The notes: generated by a model not told the origin, from the sequence alone. Shown: positions 42,614 to 54,341, counted from the first letter of the stretch. The stretch: 64,000 nt of DNA from Ziziphus jujuba (GCF_031755915.1 NC_083381.1:5406501-5470500), one strand, 5' to 3'. Translations and numbers: made by a program.

Positions 42614-44270
42614 TGTTAGGTCTAAAATGTTGATGATTTTATATCATATTTATAGCTTAATATTTGTTAGTTTGTGTTAATTTGATATGGAAAGATACTT
42701 AATTATGTATTTTTCTCAATCAAGGTGAAACAGGAAGAATTTTAAGAAAACAACCATAAAAATGGATTCCTTGGGTCGAATTATAGTGGGAAACAAGATT
42801 GAGCTTGAACGGATCAAGTATTGAAAAGATTCCTTAAAGATTCCATAAAGATTCTGTTGGGAATTTCACAATGGAAGTGGATGTCATATGAATCCTCACG
42901 ATCTAACGATTTCAAATATCACATTAGTTTTGGATTTCAAGGTGTGAGTAAAAAGATATCATCATTTAAAGTTTGAAATTTATAAAACGGAATATTTCTA
43001 GTTAAATATCCACCATTGATTAAGAGAGGGAATCAAGGCAATCCAAGGGCCAAGATTAGGACAAGTGGAGATAAATGATTAATTTATCATTAATGAGGCA
43101 CATGTCATGTCACACGCTTCGTTAATGGTAAATTAGACTAATTAACTATTTTTATATAAAGAATTAGAGAAAAGGAAAGTATTAGAGAGCAAGTAATATT
43201 AAGTTTCCTTTTTACACATGAAATTCGTCCAACCCTCTTGATGGCCTAAAAAAGGTATCTTCTAAGACTCCTACATTGAAAATAATGAGAGAAAAATGTT
43301 CCCAAGATCCTATATATATAGCCCCCACCACATTGAGGGGAGATATACAAGTTTAGAGAGTTATTTAAGAACTTTTTAGGAGGTTTAAATAGAAACAAAT
43401 CAAATTTTGGGATTTCTAAGATTCTCTTAAGGGTTCTAAAGTTTAGAGTTTTAAAGTTTTATAGTTTTAGAAAATCAATTGGAGAGTTTGGAGGGAGCAT
43501 AGAGACGTGGGCTTGCTTGGAGAAGAAGGCTACGACTTAGAGAGCTTTTGGAGGAGGATTTCTTCAATAGTTTTTATTCTTTTCTCTTTCTCTTTAATTA
43601 TGATGTAGCCCTAACTATAAAGGTCTAATTATTTTAATATATGTTGAGTTTTATTTAATTAGTAATATGCTTTGTTAATAAATCATTGGTATACTTAATG
43701 CTTTCAAGGCCGGAAGAAATGAATGATTTTAATAATATTTGAGCTTGGAAAAGGATAATATTATGGATCTCCAATGATTTACATGAATGCATAATTGATT
43801 GGAAAATAGTTATGTCTCATGCCATATTATATGCTTAATTTATGCTTAATGAATTTGCATGATTTAATTTATAGGCCGGAAGGAATAAATTAGGTTATGT
43901 GAATATTATCAATTGTGAGTGGAAACTACTTTTGATTAATTTTGTGATTAAGTGTGGTTAACAAAATTACTAGTAAATTAAATTCACATATTTAAATAAT
44001 TAAATTGGAATAGTTAGTGGTGAAATCAAATGCTCTAGTATTCATAATTATTAAACTCACTCTCTTGAAATTGATCTAATTTTAATTTCTTGTTTTTGTT
44101 TAATTTAGCTTATTTAATTTTCAATTACCATCTTAATTGCTAGTTCAAATATTACCAAAACTTAATTATTTTTGGTACTTAATTCTTAATCCCTTGGGTA
44201 CGACAAACCTATTTTTCCACTTTATTACTTGAAAACGATTTGTGCACTTGCGAGTTGATTTTACACATCA
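42614..44270 (+). mobile_element. Element B solo LTR
   Basis: TGTTAGGTCTAAAATG...TTTTACACATCA, 1657 bp, with the family TATA run at 43311-43320. Flanked by GCATT (42609-42613) and GCTTT (44271-44275), a 5-bp duplication with one mismatch. About 80 bp are lost near 43602 (TTTAATT|ATGATGTAGCCC), and base changes relative to the B LTRs at 21-27 kb are frequent, so it is clearly older. Confidence 0.93.
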
Positions 44271-45004
44271 GCTTTCTTCGTTAAAATCAAGCCCTAAAAT
44301 ATGCTCGAGTCACAAAACAATAAAGCCTTAAAAATTTAGGTTAAAACCAGACACCAAAGAGAAAAGGAAACATGTTGGCCGAAATTTACCTACTTTCCTA
44401 AACTAACTTGGATTAATTAATTCATTTATTTTGAATTAATAATTATTTAATTTACAATGAAGATAATAAAATAATAACTTTCCTAGTTGATTCTTCCAGC
44501 AAATAAATAAATGGAAAAAAATATAAGACTAATTTCCTAAAATAAAAAGTCAAAATCAAATTAGGAAACTAGTTAACTAATTTGACTACTGAGGTATCTT
44601 TGACCAATTTCTAACATTTTTGCGCCCCAAATAAGTTTCCATATGCTATGTAGGATGCCAAATATGATTAATAATGATTCCCACACGTTGCCCCTTGATT
44701 GGAATAACTCAAATTGAGATGTTGTACATACAAGCTGGTTTCAAATGCTTTTGATTCTGCCTTGACATGATTCCATGGCCTCTTGGTGATATCCATTGAA
44801 TCTAAAAAATGTTGGATCCATTCGTTGCTACCTAGAATCCATATTTTCACTAAAACAGCTACCTGGGTCCATAATGGCTTCCACCACTTGGATGCTTAAA
44901 ACATTCTCTATATCTTCGGGTATGAACAAATCGAGAATTGATAACTCCCTATATCAAGACAGCCAAATTGTCCTTAAATATCTTGGCTTGAGCCCTAGTG
45001 ATTG

Positions 45005-46108
45005 TGATATGAACCGAGGATGACCGGCTCCTAAACCCGCATTAATTAGCCCGGATCTAATTATGTTCAAGTTCTAATGGTCACCTTGACTCCTAACCAA
45101 CCTGTGATTAGAAACCTTGGTATATAATGAAGATGCCACAGTAGGTAATGGAAATCCTATTGATAAGTCGAAACTAAAGCACTCATTCACTAATGATGTT
45201 TTAGGTGTTCAAAAGAACACAGAGAATTCAATTTAGAGAATTCAATTTCACAAATAATTTTCTGTATAAAATTCAAACTTAATACTTATTGAAAAATAAG
45301 CCTTTAAATAGGCTACATAGTCACAAAATAAAACTCTAAAAAAAAAAGGGAAAACCAGCCATAGTGGTTTCCTATGGTGGCCGAAATTCTCACTCCTTTC
45401 CTAATCTAATTTGGATTAATTAATTTCTTTATTTTGAATTAGGAATTAATTAATTTACAATGAAAATAATAAAATAATAACTTTCCTAGACTTATTTCTC
45501 CAGAAAATAAATAAATAAAAACCAAAAAGTAATGGTAATTTCCTAAAACAAAAAAGTAGAATCAAATTAGGAAACTAAAATACTAGTTTTTTGACTAAGT
45601 TGACTTTGACCATTCTTTGACCAATTTGAGCTCAAAATTGGCTTCAATATGCTTTTTAGGATGCCAAATAAGCTTACCATGAAGTCCCACATGTTTCCCT
45701 TGCTTGGAAGAAAGAGAAAAAGCCAACTCAGCACAATACAATAAAGCGAGCACAAAATACAGCAAAACCCGGCAAATCTTGGACCCATGCGCACACCACT
45801 TGTTTTTTTTCCTTTGAAGCTACCTTGAATTGATTTCATGACATCTTAGACATATTAATTGAATCCATAAATATTTGGAACCATTTCATGCTACCTGGAC
45901 TCCTAAAAAGTATCAAAACCGTTACCCGGGCCCATATCGGCTTCCACCACTTGTATGGTCAAAATAGGTCTTGGCTCTTCGTGAATAAACATGCCCTCTT
46001 GAGAATGGATTATTCTCTGGATAAATTTAGCAAGGCCCAGTTTTCATCCGTATCGAGTCGGTACCCCAGCGGGTTGTTGGTTGTGCGGGTTTGGGCGGAT
46101 TCGCATCA
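45005..46108 (-). mobile_element. G1 solo LTR nested in a G1d LTR
   Basis: 1104 bp, edges TGATATGAACCGAGG and GGATTCGCATCA, with a perfect 5-bp duplication GATTG (45000-45004 and 46109-46113). Both LTRs have the same orientation. Confidence 0.95.
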
Positions 46109-46186
46109 GATTGGCCTAGTCTTCATCCATAACGAGTCAGCACCCCAGCGGGTTGTCGGTTGTGCGAGTTTGAAGGATTCTCATCA

Positions 46187-46600
46187 TTCCCCTCCTCTTG
46201 AAAGGGATTTGCCTTTAAATCAAAATCATCACCTGCAGCAAATGGAGATAAATTAGCAACATTAAATGTGGCATTAACATTGTACTCACCTGATAGATCA
46301 AGTTTATAAGCATTTTCATTGATCCGCTCTAGAGCTTAAAAAGGTCTATCCCTACGTGATATAAGCTTTGACTTTCTTTATTTTGGAAACCTCTCCTTTA
46401 TGAGGTGCAACCAAACCAAATCTCCTAGGTCAAACACTATCATAAAAAAAATCTAGAAATACATGCTTATTATAGCAAAAATTACACTTTTTAAAGCTAG
46501 CAAATAATCTCTTTCAAATTTTAAAGTTTCCACTAAGTAAAGCCCTCAACAATGCAGATAAAGTTTTATACAACAAAAGCATCTTTAAATAAGCATCTTT
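46187..46600 (-). pseudogene. G1d scrambled mini-pol
   Basis: Same joins as the other three copies. The minus-strand frame ending at 46514 continues from the protease linker (LLIMIYKDAYLKMLLLY) directly into KTLSALLRALLSGNFKI of integrase. A stop follows, then LFASFKKCNF of RT, FLDFFYDSVFDLGDLVWLHL, the integrase C-terminus, and KLDLSGEYNVNATFNVANLS. There are more stops than in the 38-kb copy. Confidence 0.9.
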
Positions 46601-47440
46601 ATAAATCATAATCAGCAATGGTTTCTTACCTAAAACTACTTTTTTAACATCCTCAAAACTAAGATAATTTTTTTCCCCCCCTTTTCTTTCTCCCTCTTTT
46701 CTTTCTCTTCCTTTCTCACTCACAGGTTGCCTTTTATTTACCTCACTCTTGACTTTTTCATGTTGTTCTTCACTTTCAACTTTTTCAACTTTTCTCATTC
46801 CACTTTCAGCTTTCCCATGATTTTTCCACTCAATTTGAGTTTTAGGATGCTTGCCTTGGACAGCAAGTTTGGATCTACCTTCTTGGATAGATGATGAAGC
46901 CGTGGGTGCCATACTAACCTTTTTTTTAAGCTTTTCGGCCTCCCTCCTTTGTTGCATTTGTAGTTGGTCTCTAAATACTTCTTTTGGAGTTAATAGCTCC
47001 AGCTTAACCTTTTTCACTTTAAATTTAAATACAATGGAATTCTCCCTCCTATAATGTATGGCATCCTTATCAAATTCCAATGGTCTACCCAACAAAATAT
47101 GACCCACATGCATAGGAACAACATCACACAATACAACATCCACATATTTATCAATGCTGAATTACACTTTGGCTTGTTTATTTACTTTCTTCTCACCACT
47201 ATCATTAAGCCATTGTAACCTATATGGTTTCAGATGTTTAATGGTTGGTAACCCCAGTTTATCAACTACCAAATTACTAATTCTATTTGCACAACTTCCA
47301 CTATCAACTATCACAAATGTTACCTTAAATTTCACATTGGGTGTGGAAGATATTCTCTCTTTGAATTTGGTCCTCATCTTTGTATACGCTTAGAACCCTC
47401 CTTGCCACCAGACTTAATTCAGCCCTAGATGCTTTGTGGA
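46601..47440 (-). pseudogene. G1d protease and linker
   Basis: Frame 47162-47377 has the protease active site with D-S-G (FVIVDSGSCANRISN) and the YRLQWLNDSGEKKVNKQ block. Frame 46514-47143 (209 residues) continues with DVVLCDVVPMHVGHILLGRP, then the basic-acidic linker (RREAEKLKKKVSMAPTASSS, EKVKSEVNKRQ, KGRERKEGERKGGEK), and crosses into the integrase scrap. It is the longest open G1-type frame in the window and shows that PR, linker and mini-pol were read as one protein. Confidence 0.9.
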
Positions 47441-48595
47441 TTCATCAAGCCTTTCATCTCAAGCTTCTTCATCATCAAATGTAGCTTCTCCTTCACTTTC
47501 TTCACTTTTGAACTCTAGTTCACCATTACCTTTTAGCACCATGATCCTCCTATTCGGGCCTTGGCTAGCAATGTGTCCTCATCCCTCAAACTTAAAACAC
47601 GCAATTTCATGAGTTCTAGAAGGTTTAGAATAAGATTTACCTTCACTTTTGTGTGCTTGGACAGATTTGGTTTTGGACTCCCTTCTTGGCCATGTGGTGC
47701 TCTCTTCTACAAGTTTCAACCTTTATTTTGCTTCAAAGGTGGGAATGCTTCTCCAAACACTTGGATTTGATCTCCTGCTGTTTAAAAGCCATGTACTTGT
47801 GCCCCTCCTCTTGAATTGATTCTCAAGTTTGAATGCCACATGCAACTTCTCTTCCAATTCCACATGTTGTTGCAATTCCAATTGGTTAGCTATCTCACGA
47901 TTAAATACACCTAGAAATCATGCCATGGCTGTTTCTCTTTCTTCATTCAGACCTCTTTCCTTAAGATAAAGATTGCAACCTTCGATGTAGCAACCTATGG
48001 TAATGAGTTGATACAAATCGCTTCCTCATGGCTCCTTTAATTTTTGTCAAGTAGTAATCAATTCATCACGTACTCTCACCTTCTTAGTCTCCAAATAGTT
48101 GTGACAGTTGAAGATCATCTCTATACACTCCTCCCACTCTAGATATGCCTTCGAAACACTTTTTCCTATGAAAGGTGGTATGTTGACCTTAATATTTCCA
48201 AAATCATCATCCTTTTCTTTTCCCTTGTTGATCTCCTATGGTTTTGCCTTCCTTGGAGAACATAGATGTCTTTAAAATCCTCCTCCAAATTATCTCCATA
48301 ATTTCCTCTTTCAAAATCCTCTCTATGCGTCCACGATCTCCTTGATCATGACTTCGACCACCATGGAATTCTTGCCTCAAATTCGAGCTTCCTTTTGAAG
48401 CCTCTAACATGTCCATCCTTTGATCTATATGGTCAAAAGGAGCATTCATCCGCCTTAATTACTCCAAGACCGCCATCATGTCTGTGTGCTCACCTCCATT
48501 TCCCGAAGCTCGGGAATCACCTTTAAATCCCATGGATTCCTCTTCATTAACTCTTAATGGTACATCTCCTCTTCTCACCCTTGAATACACCTTGT
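47441..48595 (-). pseudogene. G1d gag, decayed
   Basis: Minus strand. The ATG is lost (TTAGTATG context with CTT where CAT is expected, near 48590). Blocks seen: LRVNEEESMGFKGDSRASGN, PFDHIDQRMDMLEASKGS, DILKLTSMFSKEGKT-type decay, NIKVNIPPFIGKSVSKAYLE, HNYLETKKV, then GLNTREIANQLELQQHVE, NQFKRRG. The zinc knuckle near 47590 has lost its pattern (CFKFEG*GHIAS). Several internal deletions shorten it. Confidence 0.85.
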
Positions 48596-48917
48596 TAGTA
48601 TGAATAACACAAAAATAATATAAAACCTTGCCAAATTCACTCTTTCACATGTTTCACTCAAATAAGGTCTCGACACTCATGTTTGCACACTAGCTTCAGC
48701 TTTTAACCCTCTTTTGAGCTCACACTCTCTTGTTTTTCTCCACTCAAAGAATTAACTCAAAGTTCTAATTAAAACATACTTAAACAGCAACTAGATCATA
48801 AGTGTACCTTAATTTAAACTTATCAACAAAACAACAAGTAAAAATAAGGCAATTTAACAAAGGAATTTTCAGCACCAATAAGAACTAGACCAGCTGGTAA
48901 GAAATTAAGAATTCAAG
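48596..48917 (-). other. G1d leader, truncated
   Basis: No gene. The conserved pre-gag part of the leader on the minus strand, ending at AGAATTCAAG where a forward G1 LTR begins. Confidence 0.8.
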
Positions 48918-49800
48918 TGTTGAGAATCTGCTCGAACCCTGCAACTGACAACCCGCCAGGTTGTTGGCCCGATACGGATAAAGACCGAGCCGATCACTAG
49001 GAAACAAGCTAAAAGGTTTAAGGATAACCTTGATGCCTTTATACAGGGAGTGATCCATTCTCAAAAGGGCTTGTCCATACCCGAAGATACAAGACCCGTT
49101 TTAAGCATCCAAGTGTTGGAGGCTGATACGAACCCATGTAGCTGTTTTTGTGCAAATATGGACTCCGAGTAACGTGCAATGGTGCCAACACTTCATGGCT
49201 TCAATGCATATCTTTAAGACGTCATGGAACTAAGTCAAGGTAGCTTCAAAGGCAAACAAAAAGGGACAGTTTGCATAGGGAAGAAAGATGGCCAGTTTTG
49301 CTGTTTTGCTTGCTGGTTTTATTATATTTTACTAAGATGACATTTTCTCTTTGATCCAAGCAAGGGAGACGTGTGGGACTCCATGATAATCCTATTTGGC
49401 ATCCTACCAGGCATAATGGAAGCTGATTTGGAGCTTAAAGTGGTCAAAGATTGGTCAAAGATAGCTTAGTCAAAAGATAGTATTTAAGTTTCCTAATTTG
49501 ATTTTGACTTTTTGTTTTAGGAAATTAGTCTTTTATTTGGTTCCTATTTATTTATTTGCTGGAAAAATCAACTTATGAAAGTTATTATTTTATTATTTTC
49601 ATTGTAAATTAATTAATTTCTAATCCAAAATAAAGGAATTAATTAATTAAAATTAGATTAGGAAAGGAGAGAGAAAATTCGGCCAACTTGGTTTCCTAAT
49701 CCTATTGGCCAGTTTTGTCCTATCATTTTAAGTTTTTTCTTTGTTTCATGTCTTGAATCTATTTACGGGTTATTTTCCAATGATAATGTAGCTTGAATAT
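48918..49800 (+). repeat. G1 LTR, 5' part
   Basis: Starts TGTTGAGAATCTGC in the leader of the inverted G1d copy and carries the tail-coding segment. It breaks off at CTTGAATAT, well before the LTR end, where another G1 LTR starts. The 49801 array most likely inserted into this LTR, and the remainder would lie beyond the window. Candidate target copy TCAAG at 48913-48917 cannot be confirmed. Confidence 0.85.
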
Positions 49801-50755
49801 TGATGAGAATTCACCCGAACCTGCACAACCAATACCCGATACGAATGAAGACCGGGCCGATCACTAGGGTAGCTAAAGGATTTAAAGACAACCTGGCTAC
49901 TTTTATCCAGGAAGTAATTAATTCCCAAAGGGACTTGTCAATACCCGAAGATACAAGACCCGTTTTAAGCATCCAAGTGGTGAAGACTAATAGGGGTAGG
50001 GGTAGCTGTTGTCATGCAAATATGGACTCCGAGTAGCAAGAAATAGTTCCAACACTTCATGGATTCAATACATATCAGGTCATGGAATCAAGTCAAGGTA
50101 GTTTTGAATGCATTCAAACAGGTGGTGTGCGCATAGGAGGAAGTTTGGTCAATTTTAGTGTATTTTGTTGCAAGCTTTACTGTATTTCGCTGAATTGGCA
50201 TTTTCTCTTTGATCCAAGTAAAGGCAACATGTGGGACTTAATGATAATCCTATTTGGCATCCTGATAGGCATATGGAAGCTGATTTGGAGCTTAAATTGG
50301 TCAAAGATTGGTCAAATGATTTGTGAGATTGAATTCTCTTTGTTTTCTTTAAACACCTAAAACACCATTAGGTTTTAAGGTGATTTTCAGCCATCATTAG
50401 GTTTCCTTTTTTGTGTGGCCGGTTTTACCTAGTTAACTAGGGTTTTATTTTGTAACTTTATAACTTATTTAAGGCTTTTTTTATCAATAATATTTAGTAT
50501 ATTATTCATATGTAAAATTATTTGTGAGATTGAATTCTCTTTTTTCTCTTTAAACACCTAAAACACCATTAGTGAATGAGTGTTTTAACTTGACTTATCA
50601 AAAGGATATCCATCACCTATTGTGGCGTCTTCATTATACCAAGGTTTTTAATCACAGGTTGGTTAGGGGTTAAGGTGACTATTAGAACTTGAATAAAATT
50701 AGATCCGGGCTAATATAATACGGGTTTAGGCGCAGGTCATCCTAAGTTCGTATCA
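49801..50755 (+). repeat. G1 5' LTR, first of a tandem array
   Basis: TGATGAGAATTCACC...AAGTTCGTATCA followed by a primer-binding site. The middle is rearranged: an R/U5-like block (TTTGTGAGATTGAATTCTC to CACCATTA, about 50317-50372) replaces the AATTAATTAATT region, and the same block occurs again in its normal place at about 50519-50575. Confidence 0.9.
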
Positions 50756-50757
50756 TT

Positions 50758-50770
50758 TGGTATCAGAACC
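50758..50770 (+). other. Primer-binding site, one mismatch
   Basis: TGGTATCAGAACC, two bases after the LTR. One G-to-A change from the initiator tRNA-Met complement. Confidence 0.9.
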
Positions 50771-51916
50771 AAATTTTGTTTGCTTTATTTATTTTTGTGT
50801 AATCTACAATTTTAGCATTAGGTTAAGGTTGCTTCTATCATCATACACGTTCTGCATCTAGAAAAGAAAAAAAGAAAAAAAAAACTCATTCCTAGTTTAA
50901 TTAGGTTTTCCTAGTTTTGCCGTATTTTTTGTTTTTTAGCTTGTTAGTTGTCTTTCATTATTGTTCTTGGTAATTTAGTTTATTGTTGATTTCTCTTTGT
51001 TTGGTCTTAATTTTTTGCATTTAGACATTCCAAAAAAAAAAAAAAAAGAAAAAGGAAGGAGTGTGGTTTGCGGAATTAAAAAAAAAAAAAAAAAGCAATT
51101 ACATAGTTTGGAAGTTGAATGTTGGTGGTCACGAGTTTGTTGAGTTTTTGATGTTGGAATTGCAATTTGATTGTTAATTCTTGCTACTGCAGTTGAGTTG
51201 ATATTCTGTGAACAACAAAAAAAATTAAAAAAAAATAAAAAGAAGAACAAAAGCCGAATAAATAAAAAAACCATTTTGTTGAATTTGGTGTTTGATGGAA
51301 ATTTTTTTGAACTGCTAAGTTGTTGACTATTTATTCAATATTTGGAGTTGCTTGAGATTTATTTTTGCTGCTGGATATATGAAATTTGGATGCTAAATTA
51401 GTTGGATTAAAAATTAGTTAAGGATTTGATACAAAAACTTGAATTACAAAGAACAGCAACCAACAATGATCTTGTATTTTTATTCAATTTGATTCTTGTT
51501 CGTGTTTGAATTTATTTCTCTAAAATTTATTCTTGAATTCTTAATTTCTAACCATCTGATCCAGTTCTTATTGATTCCAAAATTTCTTTTGTTAAATTGC
51601 CTTATTTTTGTTTAGAAAAGTCGAGAATTAGGTGTTTAAAAATTCACTCAGTATTGCTTGTTATTTTTTGCTATTGTTTTATTGATAAGTTTAAATTAAG
51701 GTACACTTGTGATCTAGTTGCCGTTTAAGTGTGTTTTAATAATTAGAGCTTTAAGTTAATTCTTTGAGTGGAAAAAGGTAAGAGTGTGTGAGCTTAAAAG
51801 AGCGTCAAAAGCCGAAACTAGTGTGCAAACATGAATTTTAAGACCTTGTTTGACTGAAACATGTAAGGGAGTGATTTGGTAAGGATTTATTTTATTTTTG
51901 TATTATTTATACTAAC
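50771..51916 (+). other. G1d leader
   Basis: No gene. About 1.15 kb with A-runs at 50869, 51031, 51079, 51218 and conserved pre-gag block. Long low-complexity minus-strand frames here come from T-runs. Confidence 0.84.
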
Positions 51917-53080
51917 ATGGCAGATCCACGGCTAGAAGAGGAGATACACCATTACGAATTAATGAAGAAGAATCCGTAGGATTCAATGGTGATTCCCGAG
52001 CTTTGAGAAGTGAAGGTGAGCACACGGATATGATGGCAGTCTTGGAGCAATTATGGTGGATGAATGCTAGATTTGATCACATAGATCAAAGGATGGACAG
52101 GTTAGAAACGTCAGAAGAAAGGGCAAATACAAGGTTTAATGCTCATGGAGGCTGAGCTCGAGGTTGAGGAGGCCGAGGGAGATTTAAAGAAGAATTTGGG
52201 GAAGGCAATTTTGGAGATGACTTGGATGAGGGGTATGATGAAATTTTCAAACCCCAAGGAAAGGCAATCTGTGGGAGACCAGCAAGGAATGAAGATGATG
52301 ATCTTGGGAATATTAAGATCAACATACTACCTTTCATGGGAAAAAGTGATCCGGAGGCATACTTGGAATGGGATGAGCGTATGGAGATGATCTTCGATTG
52401 TCACAACTATTAGGTGAAATTGACAGCTTTGGAGTTTGGCCGTTATGCACTCCAATGGTGGACAAATGAGCAAAGTACCCAACGAAGAGTTGGTGATGAC
52501 TTGATCACTACATGGCACCAAATGAAGGGGGCAATGAGAAAGCGATTCGTACCGACACATTACCATAGGTTGCTCCATCAAAGACTCCAATATTTGACAT
52601 AAGTAAGTAGGTCCATGGAAGATTATTATAAGGAGATAGAGATGCTCATGATGAGGTTAAGCATGAGCGAAGATAGAGAAGCAACCATGAAACAGTTTCT
52701 CGGTGGGTTGAATCGTAAGATAGCTAATCAATTGAAATTGCAACAATATGTTGAATTGGAAGAGATGTTGCATGTGGCTATCACTCTTAAGAATCAATTT
52801 AAGAGGAAGGGTACAAGCTCATGGTTTGGAGGAGTTACAAGTGCTTGGATAAGCAATCCCGTCTATGATTCAAAGCAAGGTGAGGAAAGCTCCAATCAGT
52901 GAAAGAACGAAGCCAAGACAAAATCTATCCAAGCACACAAAAATGAAGGTAAATCTTATCCTAAACCTACTAGAATTCATGAAATTATGTGTTTTAAGTG
53001 CCGAAGACGAGGACACATTGCCAAACAATGCCTGAATAGAAGAATCATGGTGCTCAAAAGGTAATGGCGAACTAGAATCC
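51917..53080 (+). pseudogene. G1d gag with intact zinc knuckle
   Basis: ATGGCAGATCCACGG at 51917, a one-base shift soon after (LRRGD lost). Later frames hold KFSNPKE / IFKPQGKAICGRPARNEDDD, NIKINILPFMGKSDPEAYLE, FGRYALQWWTNEQSTQRR, GAMRKRFVPTHYHRLLHQRL, EDYYKEIEMLMMRLSMSEDR and VELEEMLHVAITLKNQFKRK. The knuckle at 52990-53031 reads CFKCRRRGHIAKQC, the only intact CX2CX4HX4C among the G1 copies here. About 20 bp (SEAKK) are missing near 52412. Confidence 0.9.
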
Positions 53081-53930
53081 GAAAGTGAAGAAAGTGATGC
53101 TAAAACCAAAACACTTGAAGTATCTAGGGCTGATTTGAATTTGGTAGCAAGGAGGGTTCTAATTGCATACAAAGATAAGACCAAATTCAAAGAGAGCATA
53201 TCTTCCACATCCGATGTGAAATTCAAGATAACATTTGTAGTACGATAGTTGATAGTGGGAGTTGAACTAATGTAATTAGTAATTTGGTAGTTGATAAATT
53301 GGGGTTAACAATTATTAAACATCCAGAACCATATAGATTACAATGGCTTAATGATAGTGTTGAGATGAAAGTAAATAAACAAGCTATAGTAAAATTCAGC
53401 ATTGATAAATACGTGGATGTTGTTTTATGTGATGTTGTGCCTATGCATGCAGTTCATATTTTACTTGGTAGACCATAGCAATTTGATAAGGATACTATAC
53501 ATTATGGTCAAGAGAATGCTATTGTTTTTAGATTTAAAGGTAAAAAGGTCAAGATAGAACCATTGACTTCCAAAGAGGTATTTAGAGACCAACTTTAAAT
53601 ACAACAAAGGAAGGAAGCCGACAAGCTCAAAGAAAAAACAAGTGTGGCACCCACGGCTTCAACACCAATCCAAGGGGGTAATACCATGCAACACCAACCA
53701 TGTAAGTGTTTTAAACTCAAACTTATGAGGCAAGAAAGAGAGAAGACTAAGAGGGAGAAGGAGAGGACAAAACCCAAGAGTGTGAGAGAAATTGAAAAAG
53801 CCAAGGGTGAGAAAGGTGAGATGGTCGTGAGTGAACAAGAAAAAGAAAGAAAAGAGAAGAAAAAATTTTTTTAGCTTTGGTGATGTTAATTAAGCAATTT
53901 TGAATAAGAAACCATTGGTAGTTACGATTT
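53081..53930 (+). pseudogene. G1d protease and linker
   Basis: VARRVLIAYKD, then the active site STIVDSGS (D-S-G) near 53245, a stop at the next codon pair (TGA in GSC-ANV), then frame 53284-53478 with VVDKLGLTIIKHPEPYRLQW, KVNKQAIVKFSIDKYVDVV and MHAVHILLGRP. The charged linker (frame 53644-53874) has REKTKREKERTKPKS and ERKEKKKFF. Confidence 0.88.
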
Positions 53931-54341
53931 ATAAAGATGCTTATTTAAAGATGCTTTTATTGTATAGAACTTTATCTGCATTGTTGAGAGCTTTACTCAT
54001 TGGAAATTTCAAAATTTAGGAGAGATTATTTGCTAACTTTAAAAAGTGTGATTTCTATAAAGATAAATTGATATTTTTAGGATTTTTTATGATAGTGTTT
54101 GATGTAACAGATTGCATTTGGTTACATTTAAAGGAGCGGTTTCCCGAACAAAGAAAGTCGAAGCTTATGCCGCGTGGGGATGGACCTTTTCAAGTCTTAG
54201 AGCGGGTCAATGAAAATGCGTACAAGCTTGACCTACCGGGTGAGTATAATGTTAGTACTACATTTAATGTTGCTGACTTATCTCCTTTTGTTGTAGGTGA
54301 TGATTTTGATTTGAAGGAAAATCTTTTCATCATGAATGGAA
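53931..54341 (+). pseudogene. G1d scrambled mini-pol
   Basis: From IYKDAYLKMLLLYRTLSALLRALLIGNFKI (PR linker then integrase scrap), a stop, RLFANFKKCDFYKDKLIFLGFF (RT scrap), VIVFDVTDCIWLHLKERFPE (integrase C-terminus). The frame 54068-54391 covers RT scrap end, RGDGPFQVLERVNENAYKLD (GPF module), NVSTTFNVADLSPFVVGDDF and the LTR start. AAAGATGCT occurs twice (53933 and 53949 areas), a direct repeat also in the 46-kb copy but single in the 33- and 38-kb copies. Confidence 0.92.

Larger units (their letters stand above)
42350..46186 (-). repeat. G1d 3' LTR, interrupted by two solo LTRs
   Basis: Minus-strand LTR, left edge TGATACAAACCTAAG, right edge GGATTCTCATCA at 46186, followed by polypurine complement TTCCCCTCCTCTT. 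Removing 42614-44275 (B) and 45005-46113 (G1) restores one continuous LTR. It is the 3' LTR of the G1d copy to its right. Confidence 0.9.

Noticed and set aside
50975..51274. Minus-strand 99-codon frame rich in Phe
   Set aside because: Produced by A-runs of the leader read on the opposite strand; composition artefact.
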